From contig NC_085888.1 of the NCBI RefSeq assembly GCF_035222375.1, forward strand, positions 2,480,001 through 2,544,000: DNA of 64,000 nucleotides, read 5' to 3'. The stretch's first letter is position 1; each line of letters begins with the position of its first letter. This stretch comes from Podospora pseudocomata. Taxonomy: Eukaryota > Ascomycota > Sordariomycetes > Sordariales > Podosporaceae. Both the position numbers and the translations under genes were made by a program. Below the pieces are notes generated by a model that ran no database searches, was not told the origin of the DNA, and saw only the letters and a program-made list of their open reading frames with translations. This document shows positions 44,855 through 55,680 of the stretch, piece by piece.

Positions 44855-45334
44855 ATGCCTTACCCACCAATCCCACGGTTTATCCTTGCCCGCCCCCTCT
44901 CATACCGGTTGCTCGCATACAATATCCGCTGTTGCGTCCCATTCCCATCATCACCACCACCACCACTACGATCATACCTTTCAAGTCAGCACTCCAAGCC
45001 ATCTGGTTCCCGCTGGCAGAAACCGCAGCATCCCCTATCTCGAAAGCAAAAAGAAGCATATGATTCCTACTCTCTCAAACCAGGGCAGATGAGACTCTAC
45101 TAAATCAAAACGCCAGAGCCAAAGCCAAAGAAGAGGACTGAAGATACAGAGGAGTCCCAAGAACTCAAGGATGCCATCAAATTGGGTCTCTACCGCAGGA
45201 ATGATCCGAAAACGCAAGAGCCAGAGAAGAGACCCAGGGAGGGATTCAAGGAGCTCTGCTTATGGGTCGTTTTGGGAGTTGGAGTTTTGCTCCCAGGAAT
45301 CTCTTTCCTCGTTCTGGACCTAGTGCTTTGGTAG
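44855..45334 (+). pseudogene. Array locus B: presequence-like small membrane protein with in-frame stop
   Basis: The ATG lies eight bases after the stop of locus A. The first 82 codons begin MPYPPIPRFILARPLSYRLL and include PLRSYLSSQHSK, again presequence-like. A TAA at 45101-45103 interrupts the frame. The same frame then stays open to TAG 45332-45334 with protein-like content: KTPEPKPKKRTEDTEESQEL and a C-terminal membrane segment (LCLWVVLGVGVLLPGISFLV). One base change (TAA from AAA or CAA) would explain the break. A tactaaatc...ccag stretch around the stop looks like a branch site and acceptor, so an intron covering the stop is the alternative, but I find no good donor. Confidence 0.42.
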
Positions 45335-45792
45335 GTTATTAACTTTAGGTTCGAGATGCTTTAAAACTTTGTTTATGAAGTGGTGGCTGGAGTCTTTAGC
45401 TTTCTGTATTGGATGTTGTTTGGGTAAGAGGGGGCTCTGCTGGCAGGTCTGAATTGGCAGTACGGTAGATATTCTGAGATCTGTAAAAGCACGTCGCCAG
45501 CATCCATCTATCATTCATTATCTGTAAAACTTCTTTTCATGTGATCGCTAATAGTTGACACTGTGTGAAGGAGCATCCGGATATGGCATCCTGCAGACCA
45601 GCCAACCGCTCGAGGTTTCATCAGCCTATCACAAACAACTATCCTCGGGCCTGATAGGCAGTTGAGACATGAGTGTTGATTGCTCATATTTCCCCCTCAC
45701 TTCGACTTTTAACATCTACCCAAGATTCTCAGGGCATACACCATTTCAACACCAACCAACTCATACATTACCAAAATAGACCAACACTGAGC
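45335..45792. other. Spacer between array loci B and C
   Basis: About 450 bp, promoter-sized. No gene seen. Confidence 0.6.
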
Positions 45793-46086
45793 ATGCCTCA
45801 CCGTCTCCATCCTCGCCACATTCTACCCTCTACTTCCTCCTACCAGGTATCCTCACCACCATCCAACGCTCTATCGCTCTCATTGTCACGGGCATATTCG
45901 TCGAAAAGACAGCATGGGTCACAGAGAGGGGCGTATTTGAAGCAGCGTTCTCAAATAAAATCACACATTATCTACCAAACTCTGCGGCAACAAGAGCAAC
46001 GGAAGAACGGCGGCGACTTATCTACCTCCAGCAACAACAAGTCCAATAACAAGTCGAACGAAAAGGAGAAGAGGAAAAAGGACTGA
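45793..46086 (+). CDS. Array locus C: small basic protein with presequence-like start
   Basis: An uninterrupted ORF of 97 aa, MPHRLHPRHILPSTSSYQVS, then LSLSRAYSSKRQHGSQRG. The N-terminal 35 residues lack acidic residues and end in R-A-Y|S-S, the R-3 form of a mitochondrial processing site. The remainder is Gln/Asn/Lys-rich (LRQQEQRKNGGDL, SNEKEKRKKD) with no membrane segment. Its start resembles locus D (MLHRLTHRFEIPILSTSS). No known family is recognised. It is the only one of the five loci with an intact frame. Confidence 0.45.
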   Translation: MPHRLHPRHILPSTSSYQVSSPPSNALSLSLSRAYSSKRQHGSQRGAYLKQRSQIKSHIIYQTLRQQEQRKNGGDLSTSSNNKSNNKSNEKEKRKKD

Positions 46087-46161
46087 TGATAAGGGCTCTG
46101 ACCTAGGATTCCCCATCATCATCCCGGATATTTTCCCTTTTGACTTTCTCTAAGGACAATC

Positions 46162-46651
46162 ATGCTACACCGGCTCACCCACCGCTTCGAAATCCCCATC
46201 TTGTCCACCTCTTCCCTTCGGCCAGCATTCCCATTACCAAGAGCCTTCAAGACCAAGCAATGCTGGGCAATAGAATCACCGCCGAAATGCAGACGACCGG
46301 AACCACGGAAATTCGCCCAAATATAATGATGACCACCTCCGGCCCTACAAACGACGGCGTCCCAGCATTTTCGACTTGGTCGTCATCTTAGCCTTCTTGC
46401 TCGTCCTCGCGTTATACCGTCAGTTCATCCGCTCTTACGACCCAACTTACGCCCGCGCTTGTGAATTACCCCGGAGACAGAGGCGGGAGAAGCGGATGAA
46501 GAGGCAGATGAAGGAGAGGCAGTTGCTGGTTGAGACTGAAGGGGATCGTGAGTTAGAACGGCGGCAGGAGCTGGAGGGGCGGCCGCTGGGTGGGACTGGT
46601 GTGAAGGTAGAAGAGAAGTGGGATAATATAAAACCTGCTGTAGCTGAGTAA
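46162..46651 (+). pseudogene. Array locus D: presequence-like small membrane protein, frame offset
   Basis: ATG 46162 opens MLHRLTHRFEIPILSTSSLR and PLPRAFKTKQ, then stops at TAA 46324-46326. The frame one base downstream is open from 46274 to 46651. It encodes HLRPYKRRRPSIFDL, a membrane segment (VVILAFLLVLALYRQFI), RSYDPTYARACELPRRQRRE and a charged tail ending KPAVAE. The two parts overlap by about 50 bp and together have the layout of locus A: presequence, membrane helix, charged helix. No intron with good signals joins them. Confidence 0.42.
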
Positions 46652-46937
46652 TCTAAAACGATCTGCCAGACGAACTAGAACACGAACAAAGATTTCTATG
46701 ACAATTTAACACTTGATATTCACCGCTAATGAAACGATTGGGAACATAAGGTACTTTAAACAGTGCAGACACCAGCCCACATCGGCAGCTTTATCGATTG
46801 CGTTTACTCACCCGCCCTGAGGTCTCAGACTCATCTACCACTTTACCTCCAACTTCTTCCACTTCTTCCTCACCACCTACCTACCTACCTACCTACCCAG
46901 CACATCTATTTCCACCACCTTGAAAAATCACAGCATA
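46652..46937. repeat. Spacer with (CTAC)n run
   Basis: Between loci D and E. About six ctac units lie at 46875-46898. No gene seen. Confidence 0.6.
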
Positions 46938-47565
46938 ATGCCTCCGCGTCTTCCCACCCCCCGTCCCCCGCTGCAAGTATCTCATCACCAGGTATTCACG
47001 ACGCCTTCTCCCACGCCCAACCACCCTCCAACCATCACCACCACCATCCCTTACCAGACAACAATAACAACAACAACAACAACATCCAGCCATCCTTTGC
47101 CGAAGCTTCACCGCCCAAACCCAAACCAAAACCCCCCTCCCATCCTCCCCTAAAGACACCCCCTTCCTCACCAAAGCCCTCCATAACTACAACACCAACA
47201 ACGACGTCTCCTTCCCAATCGGTCCCACCCCCCTCGGCCTTTACCTCTACGCTATAGAATATACCCAACAACAACAATCCAGCGACCTTTTATACACCCG
47301 CGCCTGCAAACAGCTCAAACTGCAAAAAGGGATCAAAAACCTCAAGGAGCAAACAGACCGGATCAACGGGATGGGGGACAGGCGGTGGAAAGACCTGAAG
47401 GAGTTCAAGCTGGCAGAAACGAAGGGGGAATGCCTGAGGGAGGTTGCACGCGAGTGGGATTGGGGATTGGGTGAAGCGTGGAGGAGAGGGGTGGTTGTGG
47501 TTGAGGTTGTTGATGGGAAGTTGGTTGTTAGGGCGACTGAAGAGGTCCATCTTTTTGTGGTATGA
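46938..47565 (+). pseudogene. Array locus E: presequence-like start, frame offset
   Basis: ATG 46938 opens MPPRLPTPRPPLQVSHHQVF, rich in Pro/Thr/His, and ends at a TAA near 47151-47153. The frame one base downstream is open from about 47060 to 47565. It includes PAILCRSFTAQTQTK, then PIGPTPLGLYLYAIEY, YTRACKQLKLQKGIKNLKEQ and a well-formed globular-looking end (LAETKGECLREVAREWDWGL, VVVEVVDGKLVVRATEEVHL). A third frame is also open but very low in complexity (Asn, His, Pro, Thr runs). The C-terminal part is the most protein-like of the three frames. YTRAC is shared with YARAC of locus D. Confidence 0.4.
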
Positions 47566-48006
47566 TCTGATTCTCTTGTGTAGGTGATTCAAGAGTGGAC
47601 GCGCGGCTTAGCATGGCGGTAAATAAGAACAAGGCTTCGGGAGAAGGTGTAAAGATTTTGATGCGCTGCGAAGATGCCAGGTTCACACTATAATTCCTTG
47701 CTCTGAATCTTCGCACAACAGCTTTTTTCTGAAGCGTGCTGGGAATGTTATCAGTAACTATCAGCATATCCCATCAGGCGAATGGCTGTCCTTACATGGT
47801 AAATCACTGATGAAAGAAGTAGAAACGTCGGTCAGGCGGTGACGTTCTGGTAGGACGGCCAGGGCAAGAGAGTGTAGTGAGGGCAGAAACCTTACATGCA
47901 TGCCTATACATCCCATACAGGCGCAAGAAAAAAAGTCTCGTATTAATAAAAAGTAATTAGAATAATAAAAATTCTCAAATCATGAAAACTTGCAAATGGA
48001 TCTCTC

Positions 48007-48037
<31 letters not shown>

Positions 48038-48242
48038 CAAAAGCCACCAAGAAAAAAAGTCCCTACCCGCCGCTTTCCCCCCAAGCCACCGTATGCCATG
48101 CCGAAGAAGAAGAGAACAAAAGCCAAACACAATTTCCCCCTCCTTCCTCTTTGTTTCGTTCCTCCTACACCATTCAAACCACCCGCGTCCATGTATACCC
48201 CCAAAACTACTCTATCCTAACCCCGTTTTATGTTTCCCCCAT
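47566..48242. other. Intergenic region, array to Kin1 3' end
   Basis: Includes a (TC)n run at 48001-48038 and probable Kin1 3' UTR. No gene seen. Confidence 0.6.
48001..48038. repeat. (TC)n microsatellite
   Basis: Nineteen TC dinucleotides with one interruption (tccc), in the 3' flank of Kin1. Confidence 0.9.
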
Positions 48243-50891
48243 CTACAACCTCAGCTCTCTCACAATATGCTCCGCCATCGCCTTATACTGCCAAGTATCA
48301 CCGCCCACCCTCTTGAACTGCACACCATGCAAGCTCACGATAGGGACCTTGACAATTAAAATCTCAAACTTGATCTCCCCATCGTCCATGCCCCTGCTTC
48401 CACCACCTCTCCTCTCATCACTGCTCTGATGGCTGTACCTTGACCGGTCATACTGAGGCTGACGCTCGGCAATGCTAGGACTATGCGCGCATCTAAACCC
48501 ACCCTTGATCTCCTTGTAATCCACCCCAAGCGCCCTCAGGACCCTCTTGATATCCGCCCTAATCTCCACCAGTGGCTTTGTCGAGGTAGTCGACACGCTA
48601 AAAATGCCCTTGAGGAAGACAGGCTTGGCAAGGTCGGGATCCTCTGGCTCAAGACGCTCGTGGGAACCGCCGCTTGTCTCGCCGCCGTTGTCATTGTCGA
48701 GCTCGCCCAGTTCAGCGTCGGTTTCCTCCCGCACAGGTAGCGCGGTGGCAGGCGCCGCATCGCCTCGGGCTGCCTCGGCCTCCCGCTTCGCCCGCCGCGC
48801 TTGGATGCTTTCCCTGCGGGCGTGGCCGAGCGATTTGGCGCGCATAGAGACCGACTTTTGAATAGACTTGCCAGTAGGATCGCCGACGTCCTTCTTTCTG
48901 TCGCGGGTGCTGAGTCGTCGGAAGATGCCGGCAGCAGTGCTCTCCTTCTTTTGGGGGATCATGTCAGGCGACAAGAGCCCATTCTTGACGGGTTCTCTGG
49001 TTTGCTCCTCGCTGTGGGACCTAGCCCTGGTTCGGGTTCCACGTCCGCCGTCGGTGTGAGCTGGTGCTGGGGGTACGATCTCGGCAAGAGAGTGCTTCTC
49101 CTTGGGTCGTACAATTGGAGATGGGGGCACCGGTGGGGGCTGGGCCTGCTGTGGTGATGGCGGGACTTGAACCTTGGGTGGCGCCGCTGGTGGACCAGCC
49201 TGGGCGACCTGGCCCTCACGCTCGCGTTCTAGCTTTTCCCGCACGAGATAATAGATGGAAATTAGAGGGTCAAAAGCGTTCAGCGGGTCATCACCAATCG
49301 GAAGACCCTCGGAGCTGGCGGTGGTTAGTGTGTCCCGGCTGGTGACTGAGTTCCTCCTCTTGTAAAAGTCAAACCCAAAGCCACGTCTCTTCTCGACGTC
49401 CTTGGGCGTGGGCTGCGGTTGCTCCCTCTCCCTTTCGAGCCGTCTGACAGCCGCTTGGTATTTTGGAGACTTGATTCTCTTGGTCAACTCCTCCCTAATG
49501 TATTCTGGAGGGCCAAATTTAAAGCCTGTCATGTTTGCAATAACTTCGTTGTCGAGCGGGAGCGACAGGGGTTCGCGCTGCGGGAGATAATTCTCGGGTG
49601 GCCCGTTGTAACCCTTGAGCATCCAGGGGTGGTTCATGACCTCATGCATGGTAGCACGTTGTCTTGGATCCGTCACCAGCATCCGCGAGATCAGATGCTT
49701 GCATTCTAGAAACAATATCAGCATGAGAAGTGAAACATGGTAGACACAGAGGTCAACTCACCACTAGACAGCCAGCTTGGGTAGTCAACAGCACCCTTCT
49801 TGATCTTTTGGTGGAGGGCGGGCATGTACTGGTCATCAAAGGGCACCTTTCCGCACACCAACACGAAAAGCACGACACCGAAACTCCAGACATCAACCTC
49901 TGGGCCAGTGTAGGGTTTCGCCTGGAGCAGCTCGGGGGCGGCAAAGTACAGACTGCCACAGTAGGTCTTCAATTTCCTGTCCTCGTCCGGCGAGAAAAGG
50001 TTGCTGAGGCCGAAGTCAATAATCTTAATGTCGCCCGTCTTGCTGATGAGGATGTTTTCAATCTTCAGGTCCCGGTGGACAATGCTGTTTCGGTGGCAAT
50101 AGTCGACGGCGCTTGCAATCTGGCGGGCGAATTTCCGAGCCTGCTTTTCTTTGAGCTTTCCATGAGAGATGATGTAGTCCAGCATTTGACCGCCATTAAC
50201 GTATTCAAACAGCATGTACCAGTGCCATCTCGTTCGCAGGTTGTCCCGGAGTCCGCAGATGTACTGGTGGTTGAGCAGGCTGACGATGGCAGCCTCGCGC
50301 GCATTTCGGTCTTCCCTGGCAGCATCCGCCTTCTCTCTCTCCTCCCTGCTCTGGCGACCATCGTCGGGCGTCACTCTTTCGATAATCTTGCAAGCAACCT
50401 ATTGACAAGTAAAAGATCCAAGGTTAGATAGGCTGACCCACAATGTAGCCGAGGATGGCGGTGGGGAAACCGTGATAACTGACCAGTTCGCCTGTGACCT
50501 CCTTTTTGGCCAGCTTGACTTTGCCCATGCTGCCCTGGCCAATGGTCTTGATAAAGGTGTAATTGCCCGAAGGGGCGGGAATCATGGTACGGTATTTGTG
50601 CTTGGAGGTGTGGTGCCTCCGGGGGTCGGTTGAAGTGCCATCGCCGCGGTGCTCTTCGGCGTGGTGGCTTGGGGGAGCAGCCGAGGCGTCAGGCTGCTGG
50701 GGGTGACGAGGAGACGGGGCATTTGTCGAGCGCTGGCTTCTCGTGCGTGACGGGCGCGACGCCTCGGCTCTCGTAGATGATTCGGACCGTGGCAGAGGGT
50801 CGGGGCGGGTGCCTGTAGGCGGGCGCCGTGTCCGGACAGACTGCGACCGGATTGGCATTTCGGTGCCAGCGGCTGGCATTGTGGTTGTCAT
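48243..50891 (-). CDS. kin1: Kin1/MARK (PAR-1) family Ser/Thr kinase
   Basis: Exons 50891-50484, 50398-49762 and 49705-48243 give 835 aa. The kinase domain starts near residue 110: glycine loop [21 protein letters not shown]-type Lys in [24 protein letters not shown], then [14 protein letters not shown], with the activation-loop Thr seen in MARKs, and [16 protein letters not shown] long Ser/Pro/Arg-rich linker follows. The last about 110 residues form a KA1 membrane-binding domain ([40 protein letters not shown]). Kin1 homologues control polarity, septation and wall growth in fungi. The start is the first ATG ([13 protein letters not shown]); codons just upstream are open but begin with GTG. 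The gene shares a 2.2-kb divergent region with the G-patch gene. Confidence 0.94.
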
Positions 50892-53115
50892 GATCGGACT
50901 CCCGGAGCCCGGGCAATTGAACACGGTGAGTAAGAGTCTTGCAAGAGGAAGGGCGTCGGTAGAAGGGAGGCGCGCTGGTGGAGGCGGTGATGATGATGCA
51001 AAGACAATTTCACAAAGAGAAGCAGTCGAGTCGAGTCGTCCAGGATGGGTGGTTGGCTTTCAGGTGCCTTGCTTGGTTGGTTGATTTGGCAACGGTTTCG
51101 GTCAGCCGATTAATCGGTCAGGAGGCAGACAGGCAGCGGGGCGGTGGAGGTTCTTGTCTGCTGTTGCGGTGCAAAATAGATAAACAACACAAAAAAAGAC
51201 AACAGACAGGATTGATCGTGAGATGCGGTGGGAGGGCGAGGGTGAGGGTGGACAAAGACGGGAATTGGGGGTCGGGATTTGGTTGGAGAAGCGTGGGCTG
51301 CGTGGTGTCCAGCCTGCAGCGTGTCGTTCCAAGGTTGGGCAGTCGACGCAGCTTTTTTAGTGAGTTGAGGGGAACAAGTCGGTGTTTGGGCTGGAGCCAG
51401 GGGCTCGACTGGGCTGGCTGGACTGGCTGGCTGCCCTTCTCTAGCGGGTACCTAGCTGAGGTGTGAACTGGCATTTCCATGATGGCATTGCATTGCGTCT
51501 CCAGCCCGGTTTATGCACAATCCGGGTTACTCTGTTTGCTCCTTGCTTTCTTTTACTCATCCCCCGACTACTCTATTACTGTCTAGGTAACTATCCTCGC
51601 CTCACCCGTGATATCAGCGTCCGTGACAGTCAAGATGGATGGTAGCTTTTTGCTGTTGGTCCCCGCTCTGGCCAATGTCAATTCCGGGGGGGAGGGGGGC
51701 TGGGCGATGTCTGGGCAGACAGCGGCGACCCACTCAGCACTTCCATGTTCATCAACCCACCCTCACCTCGAAAAGCAACCCTCGCGAGTGGTATTAACAA
51801 ACGGCTCAGCCTGATGGTACCGGTTGCTCGCTCACCGTCAACCTAATTCACCTCAGCAGTTTGGTTTGCAGGGCTGACTTTCAGATTGCCCGACCGGCCC
51901 TGATTGGCGAGGTCAAAGATGGGATGGTGTGTGTGCTGCACCAACAGCTCGCTTGGGAACTCTCATAGCAAGCAGCCTTCCGCCGACCGGCTCTTGTCCA
52001 GTAGTCTGTCTCCAACGGGTCACCAGCAAAAGCGAGACCCCGTCGGCCTGCTCGAGGAACGTATGCCAACGGTGGTACCACTCGAGTCGTTGTTCTCGAA
52101 GCCTTTGCGCGCCATCGCTGGTCGGGAGCACAAGGCCGGGTCAGCCTTTCCAACTGGTTATGCGTTGTGGAGGCAAAGGACGTATGCACACCAGCTGCGG
52201 TGGCGCCAGCAGACCAAAACCAATATGCGGGGGACGCAATTCTTCTCCTGTCCTATCGGGTCCGTCGTCAGCTTCTTCTGCACGTGTTCGGCGACCCGAA
52301 TCGGCCGGTTGGGCCTTTTATTGAGCAGCAAGGCCTACAGGTGAAACCTAGAAATCACCCGGGTCTAATAAGATGCAGGTCCTCCGTCGGGGATTCTTCA
52401 ATTTTCGTGTGGATAACACAAGGTGACACGGGGCCTTGCAAAGGAGTCCTCGAAGGCCCTGAGCACAGCAGGACGCCCGCTTGAGATGATATCATGAAGC
52501 CGATCATTTCAAGCGAGCCACCTGTTATCAATCAAAGTCTGTGGGGGTCACGATAATATGTTCGATGTTTCAGTCTGTCACGGTGACGTTGTTCGAAAAG
52601 TCCCATATTGAACCCTCGATATGAGTTAGAGCGATCTGCCGATCTCACGCTATGCCGATAATGGTACAGCAGTGCTCGATGGCTCATGCTGTGGCTGGTG
52701 TCAGAGATTCTCAAAGACTTCTCACAAGTACTGTAAGACGGCCAGACCATTATCCCGCACCGAAAGACTCAAAAGAACTTGGTGATTTGGCTTCCAGAAA
52801 ACCAAAAAATAAAGGAGATCAGTGTTCCACTCGAATCCAAGAGATCGGATGCGCTAAACCCCCGCGTTCTGGAGTTGGTAAATGCCCCACAATCTCTATT
52901 CGAGAGCTCTCACCGCCTTCCATATTTGGCCCTCTGTCATTTTGGAGTCAGCCTAGAGCAACGGCCAGCATGTGCTCATTCGCAGTCGAATTATTGCCAG
53001 TCCCCAAGCACCATCGAATCCTTCAGTATTCAACATTCGGCAGCCATTGACCATCACAACACACAGCATTGCGACAGTCAACCCCATTTAACGATAATCG
53101 AGGATCACCATCCCC
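50892..53115. other. Divergent promoter region, Kin1 and G-patch gene
   Basis: 2.2 kb. A run of overlapping ORFs on both strands (51881-52344) is Ser/Arg/Pro-rich without motifs and is rejected as coding. CT-rich and GA-rich stretches near 51230-51260 lie in the presumed Kin1 leader. Confidence 0.6.
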
Positions 53116-55329
53116 ATGTCCTACAAGCGTTCGCGCGCCGCTTACGAAGCCGACCTCACCACCCAGCAATCCCCATACGTCTTCTTTGGGACTCCGCTCC
53201 CACCACTTGATCCCGATGTGCGAGACGACGGCTCCTACGTGCCAATATGGAAGCAGGAGGTGAGGGACGAGCGCGGGCGCAAGAGGCTCCATGGCGCCTT
53301 CACCGGAGGCTTCAGTGCAGGGTAAGCGTCCAGCCCTTACCCAGTTCCCTTATGCCCAACAGGCACCGACCATCTTCTCAGATATTTCAATACAGTTGGC
53401 TCCAAAGAAGGGTGGATGCCCTCGACATTTGTATCTTCACGTACGAACCGCCGGAAAGATGACCCGAAATCCGCTCAACAACGTCCCGAGGACTTCATGG
53501 ACGAAGAAGATCTTGCCGATGCCGAAGAGGATCGGAGAATACAAACCAAAGCAGCCTTTTCTGGCCTGGGCTCCACCGAAAATGACGCGTCACGAGCCAC
53601 AGGGCTTATGGGCCTGTTCCGAGCTACCGGGGAGACAATGGGCGAAAAGCTACTGAAGAAAATGGGCTGGAAAGAAGGGCAAGGCATAGGTCCCAAGATC
53701 AGAAGGAAAGCTCGCCTCGAGCTTCGTAGCGATTCGAGCGGCCCTGGAGAGACATATTTGTTTGCTCCTGAGAATGTGCCGATGATCTCCTTTGTGCGCA
53801 AAACAGACCACAAGGGATTAGGTTATGGAGGCCATGCTAGACTGACACCTATTGGATCTTCCAACAAAAACAACGGCGCCAGTCATTCAGATGACGAGGA
53901 TGACGACGAAACTATGGGTGGCTTTGGAAAGCCTCGATTTACACTGCCGACAGACCGCAAGAAGAAGAAGGACAACAAGCCGCGAGGTGGCATTGGCATA
54001 GGCATCCTGAACGACACGGGCTCTGATGATGAGGATCCCTACGAGATTGGGCCCAAGATATCCTACAACCGAGTGATAGGGGGTGATAAAAAGAAGAAAA
54101 AGGCGACGACCACGATCAATCCTGCTGTCAAAGCGCCCCTGTTTAGGCCGTCGAAAAAGACAGCCCTAGAGAAAATCGCTCTAGGTGTGCGAAAATGTCA
54201 CGATGGACGACTGCCCCTCGATGGCTTTGTGTTTGGCAAGGAACCAGATGCGCTGACCTCGGCTATCAGCAGCGAAGGCAAGTACCCGCCTCCTCAGGTT
54301 CCGCCAGGCTGGGTCTCTTCGAAGAAACCCAAATCCCCAGCGGGCGGTCCGGCGGAATTTGTATCAGCAGCAGATGCCGCAAAGGCCTCGACGCTTGATC
54401 CAAAGTCCCGCGCAGCCATTCTCGGAGAGAAACAACTACCTGGAAAGTCAGTTTTCGACTTCTTGTCTCCTGCCGCTCGAGAACGGCTGGTTGCTGCTAC
54501 TGGCCGAGCCGATCTCCCTCAAGCCAAGGGCGAAGTCCCAGCGGAATATGCGCTGAGTGAAGAGGAGCGTATGAACGAGTTGCTGAATCGCGTTCCGAAA
54601 CTCGACAAGGAGACAGCTGTCGCTGCTATTTCCAGGGGAGTCAGCAGTGGAGCGCCATATGCGGACGACGAGAAGAAACGAGCGAGATACATTGCTTTCC
54701 TCGAGTATCAGGCTGGATTCAAACCCACCCCAGGAACCCAGCCTCCAAAAATGAACAGCGAGGACTGGCTGAGAGAGCTGACCGAGTTTTACAACTGCGC
54801 TCGAATCTTCAAGCCGATGACTGGCTTCATGGCCAGCAGATTTACCACATCTTCAACAACGAAACCAGGCAGCAGAGGTGAGGCTGGTCAGAAGGATATC
54901 CTCTCCAAGCCTCCGCCAAAGCCCCAGGACCCTGCCGAGGAAGCAGCGAAGCTTGGTATGTTTGGACCCATGACGAGGTCTGTTACCGACTTTTATCCTA
55001 CACGCCTTCTGTGTAAGAGATTCAACGTCAGACCACCGGAGCATGTCCAGCCAGATGAGGAGCATTCCACCAAACAGGCTCCTGGCGGCTCGTCAAGGTT
55101 TGATGTATATCCCGATCAACCGGTCTTTAGGCCTGAGATTTTGACAACAGGTGGTGGTGTGGGGATAAGTCGAGAGAGTTCCAATGGTGAGGGCTCTGGC
55201 AAGCCAACTCCTGCTCCTGAGCCAGCGATGGTAATAGATCCCAGCAGAAATGAAGCGCTGGAAGGGAAAAGGGCAGGAGAGGATGTGTTCAAGGCCATCT
55301 TTGGTGACAGTGATGAAGACGATGACTAG
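53116..55329 (+). CDS. GPATCH1-like G-patch protein (DUF1604)
   Basis: Exons 53116-53321 and 53382-55329 give 717 aa; the 60-nt intron is gtaagc...ctcag. The N-terminal DUF1604 block reads [52 protein letters not shown] and [16 protein letters not shown]. The G-patch follows at about residues 165-200 ([20 protein letters not shown]), which in other proteins docks on DEAH helicases. The rest is conserved but without a named fold ([28 protein letters not shown]). The tail is acidic (DSDEDDD). Homologues are found in late spliceosomes of humans and Schizosaccharomyces; yeast has lost the gene. Its role in splicing is inferred from the family. Confidence 0.93.
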
Positions 55330-55680
55330 ATAGACCTATTACTATTAATCTTGTACGTTATATGTTCCACTATGGACTGAAGCTATCCAGCATTCACAGT
55401 GATCCTGGTCCAATATGGAACGTCGCCTGTGTTGAGGTGATCAGATATGCAAATTGATTGGTCAGTGCTGGTGGGCGGCTATGGGCCCCACCTGCAGCGT
55501 GAATGCTCAATGCAGTCGCCAGGAAATTTGTTAGCAGCAATTTAGGGGCCCCAGCGGCCTAATGTTGGGAATCCCTGACATGGAACGGGGGACCTTCAGC
55601 TACCAAACGACCTTTTTTACTTTGTTCTATACTTCGAAGAGAAACAATTATTCTGCTGATCCATTGTATTGATCTCTCCT
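55330..55680. other. Intergenic region upstream of the Whi2-like gene
   Basis: About 350 bp, likely promoter. It may hold a first exon of the next gene. Confidence 0.55.

Noticed and set aside
49730-50431. 233-codon ORF antisense to Kin1
   Set aside because: Shadow of the kinase domain and it crosses both Kin1 introns.
51881-52344. Overlapping plus and minus ORFs of 100-146 codons in the Kin1/G-patch divergent region
   Set aside because: Several frames are open at once and none has conserved content, as expected of GC-rich noncoding DNA.
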